From Heracleum sosnowskyi (Eukaryota > Streptophyta > Magnoliopsida > Apiales > Apiaceae), in contig CM061243.1 in assembly GCA_030848705.1 (NCBI GenBank), positions 2,576,001 through 2,640,000 on the forward strand: a stretch of DNA of 64,000 bases, given 5' to 3'. A program made the position numbers and the translations under genes. Below, one piece after another: positions 45,401-57,513 of the stretch. Below the pieces are notes generated by a model. The model made no database searches. It saw only the letters and a list, made by a program, of their open reading frames with translations, and had not been told where the DNA came from. Numbering within the stretch: position 1 is the first letter of the stretch; the number at the start of each line of letters is the position of its first letter.

Positions 45401-45642
45401 TTTCCAGTTCCATATGGTAAAAGTTACTCTTCAATGTCTACCTGCTACACAATCCCGTGTGTTTATATGGGAGAGCTGGTATAATATTTTGAACTTGTTT
45501 TGCAGCTCTGTACTTTGTTGCAACAGAGAAAACCTCTAACGTTAAAGAAAGAGAAAGGAAGGGTGGCACTTTCAAGAGTTCAACTACTGAATATACAAGA
45601 AAGTGGAGATGTGGTAGGGAAACTGGTAACAAGGCATCGTAA
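42467..45642 (+). pseudogene. Sulfite exporter TauE/SafE family membrane protein gene, apparently damaged
   Basis: Eleven exons can be traced by frame and GT-AG sites: 42467-42682, 42899-43058, 43623-43823, 43901-43965, 44061-44103/44107, 44167-44264, 44340-44426, 44533-44583, 44873-45092, 45326-45416, 45506-45642. The N-terminus has a hydrophobic signal-like helix (FLLIASVIVSA). Then come HVWP, the Gly-rich [66 protein letters not shown], and the second Gly-rich [19 protein letters not shown] with VVEYYLLKHFPVPYALYFVA. These are the two repeats of the permease fold, which moves sulfur-containing anions in bacterial relatives; the plant role is less clear. Damage: exon 5 joins exon 6 in frame only with a GC donor at 44104; exon 9 shifts frame at about 44986; after YFVA the usual last helices are replaced by ERERKGGTFKSS and a stop. 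Probably a pseudogene, or an assembly with indel errors plus a truncated end. Confidence 0.8.
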
Positions 45643-47922
45643 ACATATTTTGTGCTCTCTGGTCATTGACACTGGCAAGTCTAAACCAATAAAACTTAAG
45701 AAGAATTCATGCTAGTATAACTTATGTCAACACAATGCTGCTGGACATTTTCCTTCATGGCTTGCTGAGTGTGCAGGGTTTGTTGTGCCTTGTATGTATA
45801 TAATGGTCTGCTTGTTTCAGTAATGAAAACTGATTTTTGGTGTAACGGTCCAGATTTGTCAAGTGTATGGATAGGCTATGAGATAGACCTTTGCTGGAGT
45901 TTTTTGTATTGGGTTCAGATTTGTCAAGAACTTCTGATTTTGTGGTCTTTCAAGATGTGTGTGTTGAAATAAATCATAAATGTATGCAGTGATTTGAATA
46001 TTTTCACGATTCTCAAAGTTTTTATTAGGATGCATATGCCTTGATGCCCTGTTTAACAAACACATCTCATAGCAAAAACTAAAAAGTTTGCATATTTCTC
46101 TTGGTTTTCATTTTCTCAGCTCAGGCCTCAGCCATAAGATGCATTGTACATCGATTATTTAGTTTCGAACTTGAAGAAGTATTTTTAGAAGCCTCATGTA
46201 GTATAAACAAATGACGCAAATACAAGCCTCATGCGTTTTCCTGTTTTTTTTCTTCCCTCAGATGCTGCTGGCATAAATACAAGCGAAGAACTTGCTTTCC
46301 TGATAAAATCAACAGTTTCGTGATAAGTTCAAGAGATATGTGTGTGCATGCTGCTTTCTTTAGAAAATTTAGATATATCCTAAGAAAATTTAGAAAATCA
46401 CATGGATTGTACTCAAATCTCATTTCTTTAGCCCTGAGCACAATGTACACAAAGTGTCTGTTTGTTTGTACTGAAATCTCATTTCTTTAGCCCCGAACCC
46501 TGCAGCGCCGCCTTTCTGTTGAGCGCAAAATACAAGAGCAATCACATTAAATAAGAAAAAACTGATTATAATAAAGCAAAAATAATGAAACATAATCTGA
46601 CCTTTTCCTTTTCCTTTTCTTTTCCTCTGTCTTCTTCTGGACCGTAGCCAAATAGTCCTGCATGGACCAAGCTTCAGTACCAAAGTGATAAAACAATACC
46701 TGAGATGTGTTATGCCCATGCTTTTGTATTTAATAAATTGTTTCACGCTCACTGTTCAAATCGGTCTAGAAGGATGATTGTGGGCGTCTGGTTAATGGTT
46801 AATGAGTTCTTTTCAAACTCATGTATTGGTGTTTGCATTGACAATTTGATGATTGGGAATGGAAACTTCATTCTCATTAGATGGGTAAATCATACCCCTT
46901 TCACCCTTGGGATACCGTCTCATTCCCATTCCCATACCCCATCATTCCCATTCCCATACCCCCTTATTCCCATTCCCGATCATGATCCAAAAGCCCCCAT
47001 ATATTTTAAGCAGACTTAGGGTTGCAGAAAGTTAAAACAAGTATCTACACTTCACTTATTCTACACCTTCCTCTTTGCACAATGAGTGAGCATTTAGTTG
47101 GTGGAGGGTTTTGATGGTGGCAAGGAGTTTAAACTCGGAAGGAAAGAGAATCTATTTTTACATTTGTAAGAGTTGTAATATTAACAACACCTAACAGATA
47201 TAAGACTACTCATGCAACTTTGCAGACCAGTGCCCTTTGGCTGATGGGATATTAGCATATACTTGATTATCTATCACATAACATTTGAGACTACTCTCAG
47301 AAGACCGACTAAATAGAAACCAGTTGCGACATGATAAAAAACTGACATATTAGTGTGCATTAGTTGTAGCATGCATCATTTTCCCATGTGTACAACATTT
47401 CTAAGTTTTTTCTCGGTTTACCCCGATATATAGGCCACAACCAGGAATTACAAAAATCCACAATTAATATAGATTACTCGGAGAGAAATTCAGAGTACTA
47501 CGTACAGCTTAAGGCTCATAAAGATTAATACCTCTCATACAGCGGGTACAAAAGCAAACAAAAAATGCAGAATTTGTTTCTGGAGGAATCTTTAACATAT
47601 TCATACTAAGAATCCACCAACAAAGAATTTGCTTATATAAGCAAGTTCAAACCTTTCTTTTTTGCAGACATAAGTAACGTATTTAATAGGTTAAATACAG
47701 AAGTTTGTAATCCTAATCCTTGAAGAATTATGCATTGACACAAACACACTGACACACACACATATACACGTATACAAATGAAGTGAACTTAGCAACAAAA
47801 AAAAGAGAGGCAGGTAATGAAATTAAAGGGGTAACTCGTTTCTAATAAGTTCTTAATTTCCATTTAATTTTTCTTTTTCACAAGCCTTTATATATACACA
47901 TATCACTGGTTCTACATCAGGC
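45643..47922. other. Intergenic sequence, no supported gene
   Basis: Short frames here lack protein-like composition. At 46395-46495 a CTCATTTCTTTAGCCC word is repeated twice about 60 bp apart. At 46918-46977 there is a CATTCCCATTCCCATACC simple repeat. CA-rich sequence lies near 47740-47770. Nothing else stands out. Confidence 0.5.
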
Positions 47923-48686
47923 CTAAAAACATCGAGGGAAGACAATTATACAGTTGCATACTTTACATAACTGGGTCGCAAAACTAATCAAATGGGTATG
48001 CATTCCCTGCCATAAAAGCATTTTTAAGCAGTAGTATCTTGTTCATAAACAACAATAGGGTTGTATTGATCATTTGCCCTAGAATATTTTTGAAGAGTTG
48101 TATGAGACAAACCTTAATATTAGCAGCTTCAGTTGGGGCAAAAACTTCAAAAATATATCTCAGTGCAGTAACAGGGATAGCAAAGCTCTCAGCTCCAAAT
48201 CCTGCAACCATCCCTACAATTTCTCGTTGAGTGTTTAAAATTGGACCACCCAAAGATCTCTCTGAAGGAGTGAATCCACTAAACTCCAAAATAGGAACTA
48301 ATGGGTTACATAGGGCAGCATGATGGTTCTGTCGGTGGGAACCTTTTAAAGATTTATAAAAGTCTACATTGTAAATGTGTCCCATTGTTTTGTAGTCCAC
48401 TCTATTTTCAGAACCAATTGGATTGTGAAGCCTACAAGTTGCTGGAGCATCTAAGGGAGGCAGGATTACATCGTCCACACAGGGAGAGCTTACACGACCA
48501 ATAAAGTACGATGCTGTCTTAGAATGTCCCATATGAACTAAGATTTGACCCTCTTCCAAAGAACCATCTGATGCGAATTTGCCAAATTTGCAATCTCTAT
48601 TATTATTATCAATCTTTAAAAGGACTATATCCCATGATGGATGATTGCACACTACATCAGCTTGATAAAAGACCTTGTCCTTCGGC

Positions 48687-48866
48687 GATATTAGGAGCAA
48701 TATTTATGGGTTTTATTTATAAGTATAAAATATTTAAAAATCGAGGTATCGCCGAAGGCGATACCGAGAAGTTAATCATAATAAATTTATTTTAAATTTT
48801 TAATACAAATATATTTAGGATAAAATAGTTCATCAAAATAATAAATATTGCTCCTAATATCCTCCA
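48687..48866. repeat. Foldback repeat with an internal GGTATCGCC hairpin
   Basis: GATATTAGGAGCAATATTTA at the left pairs with TAAATATTGCTCCTAATATC at the right. In the middle is GGTATCGCC-GAA-GGCGATACC, a 9-bp hairpin. A second copy of that hairpin (GCA loop variant) is at about 48909-48930 within CGAG...CGAG context. Confidence 0.7.
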
Positions 48867-49435
48867 TTAAAAAAATAATCTGTAACATGTTTATATTAAA
48901 AAATCGAGGTATCGCCGCAAGGCGATACCGAGAAACATTTACAACAAAATTTTCGAGCACAACTCTTTCTTTATTTTATTTTATTCTCTAATATGCGAGA
49001 AGAAATTCATTAAAGACATACATTTTAGTATTTTACAGATGACACCTTCAAAAATAAATATGAATGAGAAAAATGAATTATATATTCGAAAATTAAAGTA
49101 CAAAATGGTTGATATTTTTGCATTTCGACTCCAATTTTGGAAAGTAAGAATTTTATATAATCGAATAGCTGGACTAACAAATAATCTCACGAACAGAGCA
49201 GGAGTTCAATTCTTATAAGATTAGTTAAAGTGCTATTAAATATGTTAAAAAGGAGTTATAACTATTTTTTAAAATAAAATAGGGATAACGATTGAACATA
49301 AAATTAAACCAAAATAAAATTAAGCAAAAGTAAGGGAAATGTTTAAAACATAAAATGATAAAATAAGATATTTTTTAAAAATTAATATAATTTTATAAAA
49401 TTTTAAAGCTCATGCGTAGCGGGCATAAATGCTAG
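48695..49435 (+). mobile_element. 741-bp AT-rich insertion within the Deg-like exon
   Basis: The flanking exon sequence is GATATTAG on the left and TAGTATCT on the right, sharing TAG. The right end reads GCATAAATGCTAG followed by T, preceded by a weak GC hairpin, which resembles a Helitron 3' end. The left end does not start with a clear TC. Its left 170 bp form a foldback, so it may be composite. Confidence 0.6.
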
Positions 49436-50669
49436 TATCTTAATATCTTTGGTAACGCATCTCAAAAGTGGATGTGCACATGTCATAATCAAGCCACTAG
49501 GATGAATACAAAATCCCGCAAAAATCATTTGATATGGATGCTTCTTATCCATAGATTTCATCTCAACCTGAACTACACACGTTATATCTTCCAACGCCTT
49601 GTTTAGCTCAACATTTTGGTCCTCAGTTAAAGAATCCTATGATAAGCAACAAAAAATAAATGTAACAAATAAACACATATAAATTGAGATTAACAAGGTC
49701 ATAAACTCTGCAGTAGGCAACTTATACAAATTAGAATGCAAAATAAAGAGTGTCAAAGGTAAAATTACATAACAATGTTATACAAATTGAAAAGTGGCTG
49801 AGGTATATTACCAATTCATATACAGCCGAAGACATAGCTGAAGACATGTTAGGGGCTAGATTTTGATCTGTGGAACAGAGTAAAATAAGAATAAAAACAC
49901 ATAAGATTTACTATAAACACAAATCAGCCATGAGAAATGCAACTGTAAATCAAGCTCAAGTTACCATTTTAAACCTATTTTTGCTTATGAAATATACTAG
50001 TGAATACAAGCTTCAAATTTACATCAGATGTTACAAAAAACACACTGTGTAGTGTAGATCTGCTTTTTGTTTTCAAACAGATGAGTTTGTTGGAGAGGAG
50101 AATGTCAATAATGCAAAAGATGTCCGTACTTGGAAGTGCAGGCCCACAGTGATACTTTTGACTAAGATTCTTTTGAGATTTTTTTTTATTTACAAGATTG
50201 CCATTGTGTCACCTAGTATGTAGCAACCTCAGTAAGCAAGCTGCAAGCAGTGGTTTTACAACCTTAAACACTGTTAATTTTTTTAAAGATAAGTCAAAGA
50301 AATATTACAACTTTAGACTTAAGCTAAAATAAATTATTCCACACACACACATAAATTACAGAGAATTAAAATTAAAAAGCACTAAAAAAAGGATGCAAAT
50401 TATACACACAGGATAGTTGCAAACAAGTACCTTGCTTGGATGACATGGTTGCTTGATTTTTGGGTTTGTCTTGGGAACAACAAATAAGCTAATAGCGTAC
50501 AAATGAGACCAGCCACCAGTGGTTTTCAGACAATTCTGGTCCCCTGTATCTTTTCAAAGGAATCTTTAATGGATCATATTTTTTACTTTATGGCCTTCTC
50601 TGCCTTAATGGATCACTTAATGGGCTTCGCTCGCTTACTAAATTGGAACCGGTTACGTTAATATATCAT

Positions 50670-51094
50670 GGGCCTGTTTGGCTGAATTAATTTATGCATT
50701 ATAAGTTGATAAGAGCTTATGAGAGGTGAGAGGTGTTTGTATACTCAGCTTATTTAATAACTTATAATTTATAAGTTGATAAGTTGAATGTTAGAAATCA
50801 CCAACATTTTACTTAACTTATCAACTTATTCTTTGATTTCTTTATTTTTCTAATATTTTATATTTTTACATTTGTGTTTTTAAATATTTTTTTAATTTAA
50901 AATACAAGTGTTGAAATCATTGTATTTAAAAATTATTTTTTCAAATTTAATTTTGCAAATTCTTCACTAACTTATAAATAATTTATCCAAACACCTGTAT
51001 AACTTATAAGAATTCATCAACTTATCACTTATATGACACTTACTCATTTTAAACTATAAATCAATATTTTTGTGATAAACCAAACACGCACTAT
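50670..51094. mobile_element. Possible hAT-type MITE
   Basis: GGGCCTGTTTGGCTGAATTA at the left and GATAAACCAAACACGCAC at the right are imperfect inverted ends of the GTTTGG type. AT-rich interior with CTTATAAGTTGATAAG words repeated in both orientations. No clear 8-bp target duplication. Confidence 0.5.
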
Positions 51095-51118
51095 AACGGA
51101 AGAAAGTTTCAACATCTT

Positions 51119-51188
51119 GTGGCTGTAGTTTAGGTTAGAATTCCACGTTGTGGCCGTGGAGACCTGGGCTCGAATCCCAGCAGCCACA
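51119..51188 (+). tRNA. tRNA-His (anticodon GTG), shortened D-loop
   Basis: Acceptor arms GTGGCTG (51119-51125) and CAGCCAC (51181-51187) pair fully, with A at the discriminator position. The anticodon arm is CCACG-TT GTG GC-CGTGG with GTG at 51150-51152. The T arm contains GGCTCGAATCC. No CCA is encoded, as in nuclear genes. From memory of plant tRNA-His, the D-arm should be about two bases longer with a GG pair in the loop (AGTGGTAAG-type); here it reads AGGTTAG. That makes 70 bases. It could be functional or a recent pseudogene. Confidence 0.85.
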
Positions 51189-51329
51189 ATCTTTCATCAC
51201 CTCTTCAGTACAATTATCTTCTTTTTGTTCATTTTTCTTATCTGATTGTTCTCGATCAACTTTTAGTTTCATCTTTTTATCTCTTTATATATTCTCCAAA
51301 TATATAGATCTATATGTATTAAATTCTTA

Positions 51330-51782
51330 TATATAATAAAGTGTAACAGAGATGTTATCCAAAATTTTAGTCATGTATTATCAAATTAATAAGGACCGTT
51401 GATCTTAAAATAGATGAATGAGAACCATTAGATCTAATATTAAAAATATATTTTAATAATATAAATTAAAAATGAGTAGATTTTCTAAGTTAACTGTCAT
51501 TCTCAATATAAAAATTCGTTAAGTTCAAATTTTAAGTTCAATAGGTTTATTTGTATCAAGTTTATACATTAAATAATTGTATCGTTAATTCGTTACATGT
51601 AATTTATGAGTTTTATTCTTGCAATATTTAAACATATGCGGAACAAAGTTAGGAAAATAGTTAACAACTAAACCATTGAAACAGTAATTAAACCATGGAT
51701 CGTTTGCATCTCCAGTAGCCCAACAAATCTTGAGCCTTGAGGCATCCAAAATTTGTATAAGCTAACTTGAGCCCAGCAAACA
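51330..51782. repeat. Duplicated segment that preserves the empty site of a Helitron
   Basis: 51330-51603 matches 54505-54794, and 51604-51782 matches 57627-57806. Here the two halves are directly joined (CATGTAA|TTTATGAG), whereas in the other copy a 2.8-kb element lies between them. Identity by eye is above 95%. Its right border, at AGCAAACAA, breaks the match to the 57.6-kb locus. Confidence 0.85.
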
Positions 51783-54504
51783 AAGTGGGCGTTCGAGATA
51801 TTAAGCAAAAGTTGACTCATAATTAAAAGTATTAAAATAAATTTTAAAAAAATAAGTAAGGGTTTGTTCGTGATATTTTTGGAAAATGAGGGGGTTTAGT
51901 AAGGAAAAATAGAAAGAATAACATGTTTTTGTTAAAAAAGATAATCGGCCGTGTTTTTTTTAGAAAAAAAAGATGATTTTGTTAGAAAACAATTAAAAAA
52001 GTTAATGTATTTTAGCTGAAAAGATAATTGGTTATAAATAATATTATTATTTAGTGATAGGTTTTAAAAAAAATAAGTAAGGGTAATTAAGTAAAATCAC
52101 TAAGTATCGACCGTCCGTCCGACTACAAAACTTTTAATGTTTCGTCTTTAATAATATACTAGCTTAAAACCCGTGCGATGCACAGATTGTTAATTGTTAT
52201 TTTATTATTATTTTAATATTTTATTAATTGTAATTGTGCAAAAAATAAGCAGGCATCTTAAAATAACTAAACATTTTTAATTAATTAAAAACATTAAAAC
52301 AGATTTTAAAATAAATAAGTATGTGTTTGCCCGTTATATTTTTGGATATGAGGGGTTTTAGTAAGAAAAAATAAAAAATGTAACATATATTTAGTTTAAA
52401 AAGGTCAAGATATTTTTGGAAAATGAGGTTTTAAAATTTAATAATTAAAAGTATTTAAATACGTTTTAAAATAAATAAGTAAAAGGTTTCCTGTGATATT
52501 TTTGGAAAAAGAATGGATTTTAGTGAGAAAAATAGAAAAAATAAATTGTAAAAGACAATTTCCCGTGATATATTTAGAAAAGGAGTGACTTTGTTCGAAA
52601 AAATATATAATGTGTTTTAGCTGAAAAAGTAATTGGTTATAAATAGGTATTTGATTATTTATATTTTAATAGTTTTAGTAATTACATTTGTTAAGAAAAA
52701 TAAGTAGATATGTTAAAATAGGTAAACTTTTAAAAATAATTATAATATTAAAATAGGTTTAAAAATAAATAACTAAATGTTTGTCCGTGATATTTTTGGA
52801 AAAAGAGGGATTTTAGTAAGGAAAAATAGAAAAACTAACATGTTTTAGTTAAAAAAGGTAATTGTCCGTGATATATTTGAAAAAGTAGGGGAATTTGTTA
52901 GAAAAATAGAAAAAATAATGTATTTTAGGTGAAAAAGGTAATTGGTTATAAATAGGTAATATTATTATTTAATAATATATTTCTATAAATAAGGTTAATT
53001 AAGTAAAAACTAATTAAGGGCAATTAAGTAAAATCACAACGTACCATACCGACTAACCAAATTAAGGGCAATTAAGTAAAATCACAACGTACCATACCGA
53101 CCGACCAACCAAACTTTTAATGTTTCGTCTATTATATAATAGTATTGATAACTTAAAACCCGTGCGATGCACATATTGTTTTTAATAATTGTTAATTTTA
53201 TTATTTATATTTTATATTTTAATAATTGCATTTATTAAAAAAAATAAGTAGGCGTGTTAAATATTTTTAAATAATAAAAGTATTAAAATAAATTTTAAAA
53301 TAAATAACTAACGGGTTTCCTGTGATATTTTGGAAAAAGAGGGGTTTTAGTAAGAAAAATAGAAAGTAACATGTTTTCGTTGAATTTTAAAATATAAAAG
53401 TAACGATTTACCCGTGATATTTTTGAAAAAAGAGAGGTTTTAGTAAGAAAAATAGAAAAATTGACATGTTTTATTTGAAAAAGGTAATTGTCAATTAAAA
53501 GTACTAAAATAGATTTGAAAGTAAATAAGTAAGGGTTTGCCCGTGATACATTTGGAAAAGGAGAAATTTTACTATGGAAAATAGAAAATATAACATGTTT
53601 TAGCTGAAAAAGGTAATTGCCCATGATTTTTCTAGAAAAAGAGGGGAAATGTAATTGCCTATTAAAAGTATTAAAATAGTTTTTAAAATAAATAAGTCAG
53701 GGTTTGCTCGTGATATATTTCGAAAATGAGGGATTTTAGTAAGGGAAGTAGAAAAAGTAACATGTTTTAGCTGAAAAGGAAATTGCCCATGATTTTTTTA
53801 CAAAACAAATGGTAATGTATTTTAACTGAAACGATAACTGATTATAATAATTAAATAAACAATTAAATTAGGCAAGTACCGTACCAAAAAACAGGTATCA
53901 AAACTTTCAATGTTTCGTTTTTAATAATATAGTATATATAGATAAATTTATAATATTAGTATTTTATGCTACTAAATGAAATAGCCCGTGATATTTTTGA
54001 GCTTTTAGTTAGGAGAAATATTAGTTAGAAATTATAAAAAAGAATATACGTTTTGGGAAAAAAAACTAATCGGTTAGTCATTAATAATTATAATATTATT
54101 ATTTTATTTTATTGAATAGAACTGTTCGTTATATTTTTGGAAAATGAGAGTTTTATTTAGGTAAAATAGAAAAGTAGAAATTTTAGTTAGAAAATATAAA
54201 AAAGAATATACACTTTGACTAAAAATGGTAATGTGTTTGTTATTAACAATTATAACCTTATTATGTTATTTTATTAAATGAAACTGTCTGCGATATTTTT
54301 GGAAAATGAGATGCTTTAGTTAAGAAAAATAGAAAAGATATTCTATATAATAATTTTAATATTTTATCTAACAGTTCTCATCGATTTGATCAAAAATATC
54401 TAACGGCTATGAATGGAGTGACCAGACTACAAAAACTTTCAGGACCAGACTACAAAACTTTCAATGTTTCGTCTTTAATATAATAGTATAGATATATAGA
54501 TCTA
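51783..54504 (-). mobile_element. Head-to-tail cluster of related Helitrons with internal repeats
   Basis: Repeated minus-strand element ends (GTTTCGTCTNTAATA... and CTAGCTTAAAACCCGTGCG) occur at about 52135-52180, 53120-53180, 53905-53940 and 54465-54485. The interiors consist of irregular ~75-130-bp units around TGATATTTTTGGAAAATGAG, GTTTTAGTAAGAAAAATAG, TAACATGTTTTAGCTGAAAA and GGTAATTGGTTATAAATAGG. No Rep/helicase coding is seen. Confidence 0.7.
52159..53148 (-). mobile_element. Non-autonomous Helitron, 990 bp
   Basis: Minus orientation. It starts TCAATACTATTATATAATAG at 53148 and ends with hairpin GTGCATCGCAC, GGGTTTTAAG and CTAG at 52159. It sits between A (52158) and T (53149), the Helitron target. 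It is nearly the reverse complement of 55912-56877. Confidence 0.8.
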
Positions 54505-55911
54505 TATGTATTAAATCCTTTATATATAATAAGTGTAACAGAGATCTTATCCAAAACTTTAGTCATGTATTACCAAATTAATAAGGACCGTTGATCTTAA
54601 AATAGATGAATGATAACCATTAGATCTAATATTAAAAATATATTTTAATAATATAAATTAAAAATAAGTAGATTTTCTAAGTTAACTGTAATTCTCAATA
54701 TAAAAATTCGTTAAGTTCAAATTTTAAGTTCAATAGGTTTATTTGTATCAAGTTTATACATTAAATAATTGTATCGTTAATTCGTTACATGTAACTAGCT
54801 TTATTACCCGTGCGAGGCACGGGTTTATTCTAAAATATTTTATAATTTGTCATTAATTCCGGTATATTTGTTTGTGGTATATTCATATTGATGGTTTGAT
54901 TATCGAAATATTTGAAAATTTAAGTTAGCAATAGTTATTGTAAAATTAATATATCTATTTTTTATTATATTTTATTTCTTTAATCGGAAGTTCGTGTGAT
55001 ACACGTATATGATTTGGATGTGAATAGTTTGTTGTCGATTTTCGAGTAATTAAGTATTTTGATCTTTCTTTACTGCATAATTTGTTCTTTAAAAAACTTG
55101 ATATGATTTTATATACATATTCTTAATTAGTGTTGATGGTTTGGTGATTGAGATATTTGAAAATTGTAAGTTAGCCATAGTTGTTTGTAAAGTTAATATT
55201 CCTCTTTTTTATTGTATTGTATTCCGTGAATTAGAAGTTCGTATTAGATATGTTAATGATTTGGATGTGAATAAGTTGCTATTGATTTTCGAGTAAGTAA
55301 GTATTTGATGTTTTTTTACTGCATAATTTTTTTTTAAAAAACTCAATATGTTTTTACATACATATTCTTAATTGGTTAACAATGGAATGCAATAATTGTA
55401 CAGTTGTGGATATACTTTATTTATAAAACTATTACTTATATCTCTCAAGAAGCCGCTAAACTGATTCGTGATAAGTTACTCGTTTCACCTTACAATTGTC
55501 ACTTGACACAAATAATTTAACAATTAATACTTTTAACATTTTATCATAGATATTCAAAAAATTTAAACCAATTTTAGTTAAGATTTGATTTAATCATACG
55601 ATGACAACTTCAACTTTTTTGTAAAAATCTCCAATACAAACTTTTTTTATTAGTATACAAAGAGAAAACTCTTTTGCATTTTTCGGGTTCAATACTTTAT
55701 ATACTAATAGTGTATTTTTCGAAAATGATCAACGTATAAAATTTATTTATTGAAGACGAGATTTATAATATATAGGATCGTAGTAAAACTAAAGTTTTAA
55801 TCTATATTAGTATCTAAAATTTCAAAACTGCGTATATAATCTATAAATTGTTAATATCTTATAATGAAGCATTAATAAATGTTAAATGATGAATAAAATC
55901 CGTTTTACGCT

Positions 55912-56877
55912 TCAATACTATTATATAATAGACGAAACATTAAAAGTTTGGTTGGTCGGTATGTTACGTTGTGATTTTACTTAATTGTCCTTAATTAACT
56001 ATACTTCGTATTTTTACTTAATTAACATTAGTTATTTATAGAAATATATTATTAAATAATAATATTATCAAATAATAATATTATCTATTTATAATCAATT
56101 ACCTTTTTCACCTAAAATACATTATTTTTTCTATTTTTTCTAACAAATTCCCCTACTTTTTCAAATATATCACGGGCAATTACCTTTTTTTTTAACTAAA
56201 ACATGTTAGTTTTTCTATTTTTCCTTACTAAAACCCCTCCCTTTCCAAAAAAAAATCAGGGACAAACATTTACTTATTTATTTTTAAACCTATTTTAATA
56301 TTATAATTATTTTTTAAAAATTTACCTATTTTAACATGTCTACTTATTTTTCTTAACAAATGCAATTACTAAAAATATTAAAATATAAATAATCAAATAC
56401 CTATTTATAACCAATTACCTTTTCAGCTAAAACACATTATATATTTTTTCCAACAAAGTCTCTCATTTTCTAAATATATCACGGGAAATTGCCTTTTACA
56501 ATTTACTTTTTCTATTTTTCTCACTAAAATCCATTTTTTTCCAAAAATATCACAGGAAACTCTTTACTTATATATTTTAAAACATATTTAAATACTTTTA
56601 ATTATTAAATTTTAAAACCTCATTTTCCAAAAATATCACGGGCATTTACCTTTTTAAACTAAATATATGTTACATTTTTTATTTTTTCTTACTAAAACCC
56701 CTCATTTCTAAAAATATAACGGGCAAACCCATACTTATTTATTTTAAAATCTGTTTTAATGTTTTTAATTAATTAAAATTGTTTAGCATGTCTACTTATT
56801 TTTTGCACAATTACAATTAATAAAATAATAATAAAATAACAATTAACAATCCGTGCATCGCACGAGTTTTAAGCTAG
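55912..56877 (+). mobile_element. Nested Helitron, ~966 bp, inverted relative to 52159-53148
   Basis: Starts TCAATACTATTATATAATAG and ends CCGTGCATCGCACGAG, TTTTAAG, CTAG, followed by T. The base before the start is T, not the expected A. It is nearly the reverse complement of 52159-53148, so the two form ~1-kb inverted repeats 2.8 kb apart. Confidence 0.75.
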
Positions 56878-57447
56878 TATTATATATAAGGATATAATTG
56901 GAATGGAGTAAATAGGTTGATAGTTTTAAATTTTAAAATAAAAATTAAAAAAGACTATAGTAAGTGATAGTGGCTATAAATGTCAACATTTGTTACATTA
57001 TCACCTAGGTCATGGTTCAATTATCATTAAAAACAATTTTTTATCATCAATATAAAATTAGAAGGGTAATTTAGTAATCTATTATCATCAATATAATATT
57101 GAAAAGGTAATCAGGACTCTAATATATATAATCTGATAGTATATAGAATTTTTAATCTAATAGTATATATAATCCGAGTCATTATATATTTAATACAAAT
57201 AAACATGATTTACAATATTAAAATATTAATATAATCTTTTTTATGGATCAATTCCAATTTTATAATATGTTGTATATCTTGCGCGAGTTTTTCTCTAATC
57301 TGGTCAAAAATATGATTTTAAGGCATTTGTGAAAATGAATTATCTACCTTATCAAGGAGATTACACGAAGAGACCAAAATAGAATATAACATATTGAGTA
57401 TTTGCGCATATTAATAAAGAGTTTTATGATATAACCACAATTGATAT

Positions 57448-57513
57448 CTAGCATAGTGGTAAGGAATGTTACTTCTAATCAAGAGGTCAAGGGTTCAATT
57501 CCCATTAGAAACA
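57448..57513 (+). mobile_element. tRNA-derived SINE head or tRNA-like repeat
   Basis: TAGCATAGTGGTAAGG fits a pol III A-box and GGTTCAATTCC a B-box, spaced 30-40 bp as in tRNA. No full cloverleaf forms. The following ATCATTAATATAATAT and GGGTAATTTAGTAA words also occur near 57045-57080, indicating a second, poorer copy. Confidence 0.55.

Larger units (their letters stand above)
47923..50446 (-). pseudogene. Deg/HtrA-like serine protease homologue, interrupted by an insertion
   Basis: Minus-strand exons: 50431-50446 (ATG, MSSKQ), 49812-49867, 49636 down to 48113 minus the insertion 48695-49435, and probably 48006-47923. Frames join across the GT-AG introns. The trypsin-like domain shows GFCIHPSGLIMTCAHPLL with the catalytic His, HPSWDIVLLKID with the Asp, and SERSLGGPILNTQREIVGMV where Deg proteases have GxSGGP. 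The Ser position is Leu, so activity is doubtful. The 741-bp insertion lies between KDIKIL and ISPKDK, which join perfectly when it is removed. No transit peptide is evident at the short N-terminus, and no PDZ domain follows. Related to the gene at 60247-62546 on the same strand. Likely inactive unless the insertion is spliced. Confidence 0.75.

Noticed and set aside
46420..46752. 110-codon minus-strand frame with a Lys/Arg-rich centre
   Set aside because: Coding appearance comes from a TTTTCC-rich stretch; no flanking exons or conserved residues.
51148..51336. 62-codon frame overlapping the tRNA
   Set aside because: Shares its first bases with the tRNA-His gene and has no protein-like features.
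51800..54500. Regularly spaced repeats resembling a CRISPR array
   Set aside because: Units are diverged and unevenly spaced with no unique spacers; they are Helitron interior repeats in a plant nuclear context.
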